Shown here: positions 16,716 to 23,693 of the stretch, one piece after another
How positions within the stretch are numbered: position 1 is the first letter of the stretch
Layout: the number at the start of each line of letters is the position of its first letter
Source: Halobacteriales archaeon QS_5_70_15
Lineage (GTDB): Archaea > Halobacteriota > Halobacteria > Halobacteriales > Haloarculaceae
DNA length: 31,165 nt
NCBI GenBank assembly: GCA_003022005.1
Contig: PXRQ01000117.1
Coordinates: forward strand, 1-31,165
Direction: 5' to 3'
Position numbers and translations under genes: made by a program
Notes under the pieces: generated by a model
Databases searched by the model: none
Seen by the model: only the letters and a program-made list of their open reading frames with translations
Told to the model about the DNA's origin: nothing

Positions 16716-16873
16716 CTGCTCCGGCAGTACGCGGCCGGTTTGGGCCAGGGAGCGTCTCCGATGCGACCGTGGTTCAAATCCGGTCCCACGCACTGCTCCG
16801 GCAGTACGCGGCCGGTTTGGGCCAGGGAGCGTCTCTGACGCGACCGTGGTTCAAATCCGGTCCCACGCACTGC
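16694..16873 (+). repeat. 77-bp tandem repeats carrying the 3' end of tRNA-Leu
   Basis: Two full 77-bp units (16694-16770 and 16771-16847) and a 26-bp partial third unit (16848-16873) are head to tail. Each begins with the T-loop/acceptor end of the tRNA (GGTTCAAATCC...CCCACGCA), and the first unit's start lies inside the real tRNA gene. The two full units differ at only two positions, near 16759-16763 and 16836-16840. The copies lack the tRNA 5' half, so they are not functional tRNAs. This resembles accumulated attachment-site duplicates from repeated integration at the tRNA 3' end, or slippage amplification; no integrase gene is visible in the window. Confidence 0.9.
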
Positions 16874-16901
16874 ATCACGTGGGCTCCGCCCACGCAGTGC
16901 G
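16866..16901 (+). terminator. Long imperfect hairpin after the repeat array
   Basis: The outer arms CGCACTG (16866-16872) and CAGTGCG (16895-16901) and inner arms CGTGGG (16878-16883) and CCCACG (16889-16894) enclose a CTCCG loop, with a 5-nt bulge on the left. The left arm is the end of the third tRNA repeat copy. It may end or protect the tRNA transcript, or be an element end. No T-run follows directly, so the terminator role is inferred from position only. Confidence 0.4.
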
Positions 16902-16927
16902 GGTGTTGTCCCTATGGGACGGCACCC
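16901..16927 (+). other. 12-bp stem, 3-nt loop hairpin
   Basis: GGGTGTTGTCCC (16901-16912) pairs with GGGACGGCACCC (16916-16927) around a TAT loop, including two adjacent T-G wobbles. It directly abuts the preceding hairpin. A stem of this length with a minimal loop suggests a structured RNA or terminator; nothing similar is seen elsewhere in the window. Confidence 0.5.
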
Positions 16928-16962
16928 ACGCAACATCCTACGGCGGCAGAACCGACAGCCGG

Positions 16963-16987
16963 GGCGCTGCCGTAGAGGTCCGCCGGT
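16963..16987 (+). repeat. Degenerate copy of the tRNA-Leu variable arm and T stem
   Basis: GGCGCTGCCGTAGAGG continuing to CCGCCGGT matches the tRNA-Leu segment 16670-16696 apart from a 2-nt gap in the variable arm, including an exact 16-nt run (GTAGAGGTCCGCCGGT). After it the similarity to the T loop fades. It is a second, older-looking tRNA-Leu fragment about 300 bp from the gene. Confidence 0.65.
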
Positions 16988-17025
16988 AGACGATCGGTTT
17001 CACAATCCGTCCTTCGCTCGGGGTC

Positions 17026-17032
17026 TTTTTTA
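17026..17032 (+). promoter_or_regulatory. T-run: TATA element of the zinc-finger gene, possibly also tRNA-side terminator
   Basis: TTTTTTA is centred 27 nt before the ATG at 17056, the position of a leaderless haloarchaeal promoter. A T-run is also the normal archaeal termination signal, so it could end transcripts from the tRNA region; the two roles are not exclusive. Confidence 0.5.
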
Positions 17033-17055
17033 CTCGGCTGCACGAGAGTGGTGGC

Positions 17056-17223
17056 ATGGCCTCGACGTGCCACCTGTGTGGCAGTCCCGCGGTCGGCGGC
17101 GACCCGACCGGAGCGACCGAGGGCGGGTTCGAGTGTGCCGACTGCGGTGAGCTAACCTGTAACGACTGCAAGTCGATCGGCGTGGGTCGTGACTCCGATC
17201 ACTGTCGGCGATGCCGCGGCTGA
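17056..17223 (+). CDS. 55-residue double zinc-finger protein
   Basis: A tiny protein with four CxxC knuckles: CHLC (residues 5-8), CADC (about 27-30), CNDC (36-39) and CRRC (51-54). Eight cysteines suit two zinc sites, either two successive ribbons or a cross-braced pair. There is also HC before the last knuckle. Haloarchaea encode many such micro-proteins under 70 residues with paired CxxC motifs, some shown to affect stress or biofilm behaviour, but no function can be assigned here. The ATG is supported by the T-rich element 27 nt upstream and by the immediate cysteine motif. It stands alone between the tRNA repeat region and the convergent monooxygenase gene, whose stop is only 20 bp away. 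Confidence 0.8.
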   Translation: MASTCHLCGSPAVGGDPTGATEGGFECADCGELTCNDCKSIGVGRDSDHCRRCRG

Positions 17224-17242
17224 GCCGTTCAGGGCCCGCACG

Positions 17243-18952
17243 TCACCTCGTCGGTAGCTCCTCCCCCATCACGCTCAGCTCCGGTTCACCGCTCCCCCGA
17301 CCCAGGTCCCGGACCGAATCGACCAGTTCGAACCCCTCGTAGCCCTTCTCCGCGACCTCCAGGATCGTGTCGTGGTACGTGTCGACACCCCCGACGTACG
17401 GCGTGAAGACCGTCGGCTTGTCGGGGACGTTCTCGTTCATGTACCAGGAGTCGGCGGTCGTGTAGAGCGTCTCCTCGGCCACCAGCCGGTTGTGCTCGGT
17501 CCAGGCGTCCTCCGCCTCGGCCGTCGGTTCGATCACCCCGACGTCGCGGGAGAGGAGGTACTCGATGGCGTCGCTGACCCACTCCACGTGGTGCTCAATG
17601 GAGACGGGCATGTTGCTGAGCACCGACGGGCTCTGTGGGCCGGTGATCGTGAACAGGTTCGGGAACCCGTGGACGGCGAGCCCGAGGTAGGTCCGGGGAC
17701 CGTCCGCCCACGTCTCGGAGAGCGTCACCCCGTCCCGGCCCCGGATGTCCATCCGCAACAGCGTCCCCGTCATCGCGTCGAAGCCCGTGGCGTAGACGAT
17801 GATATCGAGTTCGTACGCCGCCTCGGTGGTCCGAATCCCGTCCGGGGTCACGCGCTCGATCGGGGCCGCTCTGACGTCCACGAGGCTCACGTCGTCCCGG
17901 TTGAACGTCCCGTAGTAGTCGGTGTGTAGCGGCGGCCGCTTGGTGCCGTAGTAGTGGTCCGTCGGCACGAGCTTTTCGGCGAGCTCCGGATCGTCGACCG
18001 CCTCGCGGATCCTGTTCCGGAGGTACTCCGAGACCATTTCGTTGGTCTCCGGGTTCGTCACCAGGTCCTCGAACGCGCCCCGGAACCGCATGCCGCCCTC
18101 CTTCCACCGCGGCTCCAGCATCTCCTCCATCTCCTCCATCGACAGGTCCGCCGCGGTATCGCGCATGGGCTCGAACGGCATCCCTCCGGAGGAGTCGTGT
18201 GCCTCCGCCAGGATCTCGTCGTAGTGCCGCTGGATCTCCTCCCAGTCGTCCTCGCCCAGCGGGCGGTTCCGCGCGGGGACGGCGTAGTTCGGCGTCCGCT
18301 GGAACACGGTCAGGTGACCCGCCTCCTTCGCGACCTCCGGGATCACCTGGATACCCGTCGCGCCCGTGCCGACGACGCCGACGTGCTTGCCCTCGAAGTC
18401 GACGGGGTCGTGGGGCCACCTGCCGGTGTGGTACGACTCCCCCTCGAAGGAGTCGATCCCCTCGAACTCCGGGACGTAGGGTTCCGAGAGGCAGCCGACG
18501 GCCGTGACGAGGAACCGGGAGGTCACGCGAGCCCCGTCGTCGGTTTCGACCTCCCACATGCCCGATCCCTCGTCGAACGTCGCCGACGTGACCTCCCTCC
18601 CGAAGTCGATGTCCCGCCGCAGGTCGAGGCCTTCCGCGACGAACCGGAGGTACTCGAGGACCTCCGGCTGTTCGGGGTACCGCTGGCTCCACGTCCACTC
18701 GTTCAGGATCTCCTCGTCGAACGAGTAGCAGTAGATGTGGCTCTCGCTGTCACAGCGGGCACCGGGGTACCGGTTCCAGTACCACGTGCCGCCGACGTCC
18801 TCGGCCTTCTCGATGACCTTGACCGAGAGGCCGATCTCGTCGCGCAAACGGTGGAGGAGGTACAGCCCCGAGAAGCCCGCCCCGACGACGACGACGTCGT
18901 AGTCCCTCGCGTCGGAGCCGCCCTCGACCGCTCGAGTGTCAGTCCCCGTCAT
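17243..18952 (-). CDS. Flavin-containing Baeyer-Villiger-type monooxygenase
   Basis: A 569-residue class B flavoprotein monooxygenase. It inserts one oxygen atom, typically next to a ketone, using FAD and NADPH. The FAD Rossmann motif GAGFSG is at residues 24-29, followed by GGTWYWNRYPGARCDSES, the family's active-site entry. The Baeyer-Villiger fingerprint FxGxxxHxxxWP is exact (FEGESYHTGRWP), and the NADPH Rossmann is VGVVGTGATG. The C-terminal FDAMTGTLLRMDIRG and TGPQSPSVLSNMP are also typical of cyclohexanone-monooxygenase relatives. The start at 18952 is chosen over the ATG at 18988 because the latter lies inside the TTTAAAT box. A Shine-Dalgarno-like AGGA precedes 18952, so unlike its neighbours this mRNA probably has a short leader. 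Substrate unknown. Confidence 0.93.
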   Translation of the reverse strand: MTGTDTRAVEGGSDARDYDVVVVGAGFSGLYLLHRLRDEIGLSVKVIEKAEDVGGTWYWNRYPGARCDSESHIYCYSFDEEILNEWTWSQRYPEQPEVLEYLRFVAEGLDLRRDIDFGREVTSATFDEGSGMWEVETDDGARVTSRFLVTAVGCLSEPYVPEFEGIDSFEGESYHTGRWPHDPVDFEGKHVGVVGTGATGIQVIPEVAKEAGHLTVFQRTPNYAVPARNRPLGEDDWEEIQRHYDEILAEAHDSSGGMPFEPMRDTAADLSMEEMEEMLEPRWKEGGMRFRGAFEDLVTNPETNEMVSEYLRNRIREAVDDPELAEKLVPTDHYYGTKRPPLHTDYYGTFNRDDVSLVDVRAAPIERVTPDGIRTTEAAYELDIIVYATGFDAMTGTLLRMDIRGRDGVTLSETWADGPRTYLGLAVHGFPNLFTITGPQSPSVLSNMPVSIEHHVEWVSDAIEYLLSRDVGVIEPTAEAEDAWTEHNRLVAEETLYTTADSWYMNENVPDKPTVFTPYVGGVDTYHDTILEVAEKGYEGFELVDSVRDLGRGSGEPELSVMGEELPTR

Positions 18953-18986
18953 GGATTCCTGTCGTTCGGCCGGTCGCCTCTCGGCC

Positions 18987-18994
18987 ATTTAAAT
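18987..18994 (-). promoter_or_regulatory. TATA box of the monooxygenase gene
   Basis: The self-complementary ATTTAAAT is centred about 38 nt before the chosen start at 18952, predicting a leader of roughly 12 nt that contains AGGA. Confidence 0.6.
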
Positions 18995-19188
18995 CCGACG
19001 CGACCCCGACCGGGACGGTGGCCGGGGACGCGGAACGGCCGTTCCCCGGTCGTCGAGGATACCGATCCCGTTCGAGGCCGCCCCCGGGAAGTACCGGCGA
19101 CGAGTTCGGGTCGCGCCCGCCGTACATGGCCGTCCCTGTGACACGCTCTCGGGGACGATTCAAGCCCCCCGGCGACTTACCCTCGGGT

Positions 19189-19746
19189 ATGCAGTCCTGG
19201 GCACGCGAACACGTCCCGGCGCTGACGGGGGTGCTGTCGGCGGTGTCGCTCGCGCTGGTCTTCGGGGCCGCCCTCCAGGTCGTGCCGACGGAAGCGCTCC
19301 CCGCGCCGGCGTCGCTGCTCGCCGCCATCCCGCACGTCAACGCCGTCGTGAGCACCGTCACCATCGTCACCATCGTCGCGGGGGTCCTCTCGGCCCGACG
19401 GGGGGACTACCGGCGTCACCGGGCGCTGATGCTCGTCTCGGTCGCGCTGTTCGCGGTCTTCCTCGGACTCTACCTCTACAAGGTGTCGATCCAGGGGCCG
19501 GCGCCGTTCCCCGGACCGGAGACGGTCTACCGGTTCGTCTACCTGCCCCTGCTGGCTGTGCACGTCCTGCTCGCCATCGTCTGCGTGCCGCTGCTCTACT
19601 ACGTCCTCCTGCTCGGTCTCACGCGGCCCGTATCCGACGTGTTCGGGACCCGACACCGGCGGGTCGGCCGGGTCGCCGCCTCCCTGTGGCTCGTCTCGTT
19701 CCTCCTCGGCAACGTCGTTTACGCGATGCTGTACGTGATCTACTGA
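19189..19746 (+). CDS. DUF420-family membrane protein (CtaM/YozB-like)
   Basis: A 185-residue membrane protein with five predicted helices: about residues 9-30, 42-63, 81-100, 117-143 and 160-182. It has the DUF420 signatures HVNAVVSTVTIVTIVAGVLSARRGDYRRHRALML and YRFVYLPLLAVHVLLAIVCVPLLYYVLLLGLTR. In Bacillus and Staphylococcus the related YozB/CtaM is needed to mature heme-copper terminal oxidases, so a role in oxidase assembly is the family-based inference. Conserved histidines occur in helix 2 (PHVN), the loop (RRHRALM) and helix 4 (VHVLL). The start at 19189 fits the first helix and a TTCAAG element at 19159-19164. The longer upstream frame is not family-like. It is convergent with purF. 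Confidence 0.88.
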   Translation: MQSWAREHVPALTGVLSAVSLALVFGAALQVVPTEALPAPASLLAAIPHVNAVVSTVTIVTIVAGVLSARRGDYRRHRALMLVSVALFAVFLGLYLYKVSIQGPAPFPGPETVYRFVYLPLLAVHVLLAIVCVPLLYYVLLLGLTRPVSDVFGTRHRRVGRVAASLWLVSFLLGNVVYAMLYVIY

Positions 19747-20036
19747 GCGGGTCGGTCGACCGCCACCTCGGAACGACTACCGAAGAGAGTGACAGTTACG
19801 GTTCTCCGAACGCTACCGCGAGCCGTGCCTGCGAAAACAGGGGTTCCCACGCGCTCGCGGAGGTGGCGGCGACCGTCGGGACGCTGCTGACGCGGGTCAC
19901 CGGCGTCCGGTTCTCGCGGGACCTCGTCGGGACGATGGCGGAGTCGGCACGACTGACCGTCGCGGGCGACCCGCATCGCGACGTCGACCGGGCGAACGCC
20001 CCACCGGGGTGGAGGTGTCGGCGGGGGAACCGGGGA
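19747..20036. other. Intergenic gap (290 bp) between convergent DUF420 and purF genes
   Basis: No gene is supported. A plus-strand frame crosses it with a moderately protein-like stretch (LAEVAATVGTLLTRVTGVRFS at about 19856-19920) but runs on antisense into purF, and I cannot tie it to a family. It could be a gene remnant. No terminator-like T-run was found. Confidence 0.4.
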
Positions 20037-21497
20037 TCAGTCGTCGCCCGGGGCCGCCTCGGCGCCGCCGATGACCGGCCGCTCGACGTCCCGGTCGGTC
20101 GTCTCCCCATCGATGTCGTAGGGGTACTCGCCGGTCACGCAGCCCAGACAGAGGTCCTCCCGGGAGGACGAGAGCGCCTCGGCGACGGCGTCGATTGAGA
20201 GGTACGCGAGCGAGTCGGCGCCGATCTCCTCCCGTGTCTCCTCGACCGAGCGGTCCGGCGCGATGAGCTCCTCGCGGGTCGCCATGTCGATGCCCATGTA
20301 GCAGGGGGCGACGATGGGCGGGGCGCCGATGCGGACGTGGACCGACTCGGCGCCGACGTCGCGCATCAGGTGGACGAGCTGTGTCGAGGTCGTCCCGCGG
20401 ACGATGGAGTCGTCGATCAGCGTCCCCCTCCGGCCCTCGACGACGTCCGAGATGGGGTTGAGCTTCAGCCGCACCGCGCGCTCGCGGGCGTCCTGCGTCG
20501 GCATGATGAACGTCCGGCCGACGTACCGGTTCTTCATCAGCCCCTCGGCGAACTCGACGCCCGCGCCGTCCTCCTGGGCGGCCTCGGCGTAGCCGGACGC
20601 GAACGCCCGTCCGGAGTCCGGGACCGGCATCACCACGTCCGAATCGACCCCCGATTCGGCCCAGAGCTGTCGACCCAGTTCGCGTCGGACCTCGTAGACG
20701 AGGTGACCGTCCATCGTCGAGTCCGGGCGGGCGAAGTAGACGTGCTCGAAGAAGCAGTGGGCGGTGTTCTCGCGATCGAACAGCTGGTAGGCGTCGAAGC
20801 CGCCCCCGCCGGGCTGGAGGATGACGAGTTCGCCCGGCCGGACGTCCCGGACGAGCTCGGCGTCGAGGACGTCGATGGCGGCGGACTCGGAGGCGAGGAT
20901 GTAGCCGTCGTCGAGTTCGCCGATGCAGAGCGGCCGGTTCCCCTCCGGATCGCGCACCCCCATCACCGTGTCGTCGTGCATGATGGTCAGCGAGTAGGAC
21001 CCGTGAATGCGCCGCATCGTGTGCTTGACCGCGCGGACGAGGTCCTCCTCCAGCAGGTTCCGGGCGAGGTCGTGGGCGATCACCTCCGTGTCGCCGTCGC
21101 TGGTGAAGGCGTGGCCCATGGCGGCGAGTTCGTCGCGGATCTCCCCGGCGTTGACGAGGTTGCCGTTGTGCGAGAGCCCGAGCGAGCCGGACTTGAACGA
21201 GACGGAGAACGGCTGGGCACAGGAGGAGTCGACCGAACCGGCCGTGGGGTAGCGGACGTGGCCGATACCCCCGGAGCCGTTCAGCCCAGCGAGGTCGCCC
21301 TCGTCGAACGCGTCCCCGACGAGCCCCATCTCGACGTGCGAGTGCTGCTGGAAGCCGTCGTGGGTGACGATGCCGGCCGACTCCTGCCCGCGGTGCTGGA
21401 GCGCGTAGAGCGCGTAGTACAGGGGCCGTGCCGAGGGACGGTCGCCGAGCGAGACGCCGACGACGCCGCACTTCTCCCGCGGACCGGTGGCGGTCAT
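20037..21497 (-). CDS. purF: Amidophosphoribosyltransferase (first step of purine synthesis)
   Basis: A 486-residue enzyme that makes 5-phosphoribosylamine from PRPP and glutamine. The N-terminal Ntn glutaminase domain follows a short propeptide, with catalytic Cys10 in REKCGVVGV, then LQHRGQESAGI, GIGHVRYPTAGS and LSHNGNL. The PRPP-binding loop is GTLIDDSIVRGTT in the C-terminal phosphoribosyltransferase domain. Cysteines in AHCFFEHVYFARPDS, APCYMGIDM and CLGCVTGEYP match the four 4Fe-4S ligands of the Bacillus-type enzyme, so this is the oxygen-sensitive, processed class. Two adjacent ATGs exist (21500 and 21497); the second fits the GTTTTTG promoter element better. The gene lies downstream of lsm-rpl37e on the same strand but 438 bp away, with its own upstream regulatory-looking region. 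Confidence 0.97.
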   Translation of the reverse strand: MTATGPREKCGVVGVSLGDRPSARPLYYALYALQHRGQESAGIVTHDGFQQHSHVEMGLVGDAFDEGDLAGLNGSGGIGHVRYPTAGSVDSSCAQPFSVSFKSGSLGLSHNGNLVNAGEIRDELAAMGHAFTSDGDTEVIAHDLARNLLEEDLVRAVKHTMRRIHGSYSLTIMHDDTVMGVRDPEGNRPLCIGELDDGYILASESAAIDVLDAELVRDVRPGELVILQPGGGGFDAYQLFDRENTAHCFFEHVYFARPDSTMDGHLVYEVRRELGRQLWAESGVDSDVVMPVPDSGRAFASGYAEAAQEDGAGVEFAEGLMKNRYVGRTFIMPTQDARERAVRLKLNPISDVVEGRRGTLIDDSIVRGTTSTQLVHLMRDVGAESVHVRIGAPPIVAPCYMGIDMATREELIAPDRSVEETREEIGADSLAYLSIDAVAEALSSSREDLCLGCVTGEYPYDIDGETTDRDVERPVIGGAEAAPGDD

Positions 21498-21521
21498 CAT
21501 CGGAGGTGTCGGGGCGAGGGG

Positions 21522-21527
21522 CAAAAA
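21522..21527 (-). promoter_or_regulatory. TATA-like element of purF
   Basis: On the minus strand GTTTTTG covers about 21521-21527 and is centred about 27 nt upstream of the ATG at 21497, giving a leaderless start. Confidence 0.5.
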
Positions 21528-21551
21528 CGTTCGTGACTGTGCCCAGAGCGA

Positions 21552-21589
21552 GATATGCACGGGCGTGTATATGCACTAACTTGCATATA
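21552..21589. promoter_or_regulatory. Putative purF operator: TATATGCA inverted repeat plus half-site
   Basis: TATATGCA (21568-21575) and TGCATATA (21582-21589) form a perfect 8-bp inverted repeat around CTAACT. A third half-site, ATATGCA, lies at 21553-21559, about 15 bp from the matching arm, and a looser GATATGCC occurs at 21629-21636. The palindrome sits about 70-90 bp upstream of the predicted purF start, upstream of the TATA element, where an activator or a DNA-bending regulator would bind. The binding protein is unknown. Confidence 0.55.
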
Positions 21590-21599
21590 TCCTCCGCAC

Positions 21600-21935
21600 A
21601 CGCCGTCGCGTGCATCCTACGTGTTGCAGATATGCCGCGGATTTGCGGACGTGCCGCGGGAGGCGCCGGCCCCCGCGAGCGATCGGACCCCGACCCCGCG
21701 GCACCTGGGACGCCGCGCCGGGGACCACTACCCGCCGCTCGGAGCGACGGTGACGGGACCGGGGACCGGTCGCCCGGTCCGGAACCGAGGGGCGGCCGAT
21801 CCGACGAGAGGAGGTGGAACGGATGCTGCGATGACCCCTCGGCGAGTGGCGTCCCGATGGCTCACGGGCGGTACGGTGGCTCGACGGGTGGGGACGGGTA
21901 CGAAGGGTGAAGACCGTCGGTTCGTGGACGCCCGT
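21600..21935. other. Intergenic stretch (336 bp) between purF operator region and rpl37e
   Basis: No credible gene on either strand. Apart from the GATATGCC half-site near 21629 it is plain GC-rich sequence. Several in-frame stretches on both strands are low-complexity and arginine/proline-rich, as expected of non-coding GC-rich DNA. Confidence 0.5.
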
Positions 21936-22112
21936 TCAGCTGTCGCCGGCCTTCTCCTGCCAGGCGTAATCTCGGCGCTCGGCGGACTTGCCGAACCCGC
22001 AGCTCGCACAGACCTTCTTCCGGACGTGATAGGACTTCTCTCCGCAGCGTCGACACTTGACGTGGGTCGTCTTGTTCTTCTTGCCCTGAGAAGGGGTGCC
22101 CGCACCGGTCAT
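21936..22112 (-). CDS. rpl37e: 50S ribosomal protein eL37
   Basis: A 58-residue basic zinc-ribbon protein of the large ribosomal subunit. It has CRRCG at residues 20-24 and CASCG at 35-39, separated by [10 protein letters not shown], the eL37 zinc site, with the family N-terminus ([24 protein letters not shown]) and the C-terminal [10 protein letters not shown]. The length equals other archaeal eL37 proteins. Its ATG overlaps the stop of the upstream lsm gene as ATGA, so the two are co-transcribed and translationally coupled, an arrangement described in Haloferax volcanii. Confidence 0.97.
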   Translation of the reverse strand: MTGAGTPSQGKKNKTTHVKCRRCGEKSYHVRKKVCASCGFGKSAERRDYAWQEKAGDS

Positions 22113-22294
22113 GGTTGTATCGAGACGACGTTGTCGCCGCGTATAATCGTTGTGTTGTCCCCGTCCTCGACGACGAGGTTCATGTGCTGGTCGTAGCCCG
22201 CGAGCACGCCGGTGTACACCTCGCCACCCTTCAGCTGGACCGTCACGCGGTCGCCGAGCGTCTCCTCGAGGACGTCGAGCGGTCTTCCCGACAT
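22109..22294 (-). CDS. lsm: Archaeal LSm (SmAP) RNA-binding protein
   Basis: A 61-residue Sm-fold protein that forms a ring and binds U-rich RNA and small RNAs, an Hfq-like role. Sm1 is visible as [27 protein letters not shown] (about residues 16-42), including the RNA-contacting D-x-H-M-N, and Sm2 as [11 protein letters not shown]. The loop between them (EDGDNT) is very short, which is the haloarchaeal trait. It overlaps rpl37e by four bases. The TTTATA promoter element is 26.5 nt upstream of the ATG, so the bicistronic mRNA should be leaderless. Confidence 0.96.
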   Translation of the reverse strand: MSGRPLDVLEETLGDRVTVQLKGGEVYTGVLAGYDQHMNLVVEDGDNTTIIRGDNVVSIQP

Positions 22295-22317
22295 AGTCGT
22301 ACGGCGTCCGGCGCGAG

Positions 22318-22323
22318 TATAAA
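22318..22323 (-). promoter_or_regulatory. TATA box of the lsm-rpl37e operon
   Basis: TTTATA on the minus strand, centred 26.5 nt before the lsm ATG at 22294, is a near-canonical archaeal TATA box that places the transcript start at the start codon. Confidence 0.75.
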
Positions 22324-22415
22324 CGCACCGGGAGCGGGGGAGGGACGGACGGGCTCTAGCGTGTCCGAATCCAGCGGGGGACACACTCATACCGACGGGC
22401 ACGGTGCCCCGTCGC

Positions 22416-23666
22416 ATGGACCGGAACGACCGCGCGCTCACCGCGTTCACGATGCTCGGGCACGCGACGTTCCACACGTACGAGCTCGTCGTCCCGATCT
22501 TCGTCGTCGTCTGGCTCGACGCGTTCTCGACGACGACGGCGTTTCTCGGCGTGATCGTCGGCGCGAGCTACGCGTTCACCGGGGTCGGCGCGCTCCCGAG
22601 CGGCGTCCTCTCGGACCGCTTCAGCGCGAAACGGCTCATCGTCGCGAGCATGGCCGGGATGGGCGGCGGGTTCCTGCTCGTGAGCGCCGCCCCGAACCTC
22701 GCGGTCCTGTCGCTCGGGCTCCTGGTGTGGGGGGTCGCGGCGAGCGTCTACCACCCCGCCGGACTCTCGCTCATCAGCCGCGGCGCGAAGGAGCGCGGCA
22801 CGGCGTTCGCCTACCACGGCGCCGCCGGGAACGTCGGCGTCGCGACTGGCCCCCTGCTGGGCGCGATCCTCCTCGCGTTGTTCGGGTGGCGGACCGTCGC
22901 CGCCCTGCTCGTGCTCCCCGCGGCGTTCGCCGTGGTCCTCGCGCTCCGCCTGGAGTTCGACGAGACCGCCGCCGTCGACGCGGATGCCCCCGTCACCGAC
23001 GGAGCCGGAGGGGAGGACGCCGACACGGACGGGCGGGGAGGACCGGACGGTCTCCGCCGGTTCGTGTCGGACTCGCGGCTCCTGTTCGCCGGCGGCTTCC
23101 TCCTCGTCTTCTTCATCGGGAACCTCTACGGCCTCTACTACCGCGGGGCGTTCACCTTCCTCCCCGACATCCTGGCCGACCTCCCGCTCTTCGATCCGGT
23201 GGCGTTCGCGGGCCGATCGTTCGAGCCGAGCCAGTACGTCTACTCCGGGCTGCTCGTCCTCGGCGGCGCCGGTCAGTTCGTCGGTGGCAGGCTCGTCGAC
23301 CGGTTCCGGGCCGAGCGAGTCCTCGTCGCCAACTTCGCCGTGCTCGCCCTCGTCGCGGTCGCGTTCGTGCCGGCGGCGAACGCCGGTCTCGGCCCGCTGC
23401 TTCTCGTCTCCGCGATGCTCGGCTTCTTCCTCTTCCTCGAGGCGCCGGTCAACCAGGAGGTCATCTCGAGGCACGTCCCCGCCGACCTCCGGGGACTCTC
23501 GTTCGGGTGGACCTACATCGCCGTGTTCGGCGTCGGCGCGCTCGGTTCGGCGGTCGCGGGCTTGGTCCTGTCGAGGTGGTCCCCGGGCGTGCTGTTCGGG
23601 ATCCTCGCGGGGTTCGCCGTCCTCGCGGGGCTGATCGGCGTCTACCTGAACCGCCGGGCGGCGTGA
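22416..23666 (+). CDS. MFS transporter
   Basis: A 416-residue major facilitator superfamily permease with twelve predicted membrane helices in two halves. The halves are joined by a long acidic cytoplasmic loop (about residues 178-210, rich in D, G and E). The loop between helices 2 and 3 carries the MFS signature GVLSDRFSAKR, with a partner motif GGRLVDRFRAER in the second half. Helix 4-5 contains GVAASVYHPAGLSLISRG, reminiscent of the fosmidomycin-resistance/sugar-efflux branch. The substrate cannot be deduced. The ATG at 22416 is supported by a TCATAC element about 27 nt upstream (22387-22392); a GTG at 22404 would add only four residues. It is convergent with the metalloprotease-family gene, whose stop is 27 bp away. 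Confidence 0.9.
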   Translation: MDRNDRALTAFTMLGHATFHTYELVVPIFVVVWLDAFSTTTAFLGVIVGASYAFTGVGALPSGVLSDRFSAKRLIVASMAGMGGGFLLVSAAPNLAVLSLGLLVWGVAASVYHPAGLSLISRGAKERGTAFAYHGAAGNVGVATGPLLGAILLALFGWRTVAALLVLPAAFAVVLALRLEFDETAAVDADAPVTDGAGGEDADTDGRGGPDGLRRFVSDSRLLFAGGFLLVFFIGNLYGLYYRGAFTFLPDILADLPLFDPVAFAGRSFEPSQYVYSGLLVLGGAGQFVGGRLVDRFRAERVLVANFAVLALVAVAFVPAANAGLGPLLLVSAMLGFFLFLEAPVNQEVISRHVPADLRGLSFGWTYIAVFGVGALGSAVAGLVLSRWSPGVLFGILAGFAVLAGLIGVYLNRRAA

Positions 23667-23693
23667 TCGCCGGTCCGGACCACGCCCTCCGTA

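Noticed and set aside
16032..16936. Minus-strand reading frames across the tRNA-Leu repeats, with repeated GTGFEPRS/GPDLN-like peptides
   Set aside because: They are translations of the antisense of the tRNA 3' end and its repeats, a familiar source of spurious proteins, and have no promoter or start support.
19796..20036. Protein-like stretch in the plus frame before purF
   Set aside because: It runs on antisense through purF, lacks a plausible start and cannot be tied to any family; noted only as a possible remnant.
23672..23681. Perfect 10-bp palindrome GGTCCGGACC between the convergent MFS and DUF2342 genes
   Set aside because: Short GC palindromes are common in this composition, it has no loop or T-run, and a bidirectional terminator role cannot be supported.
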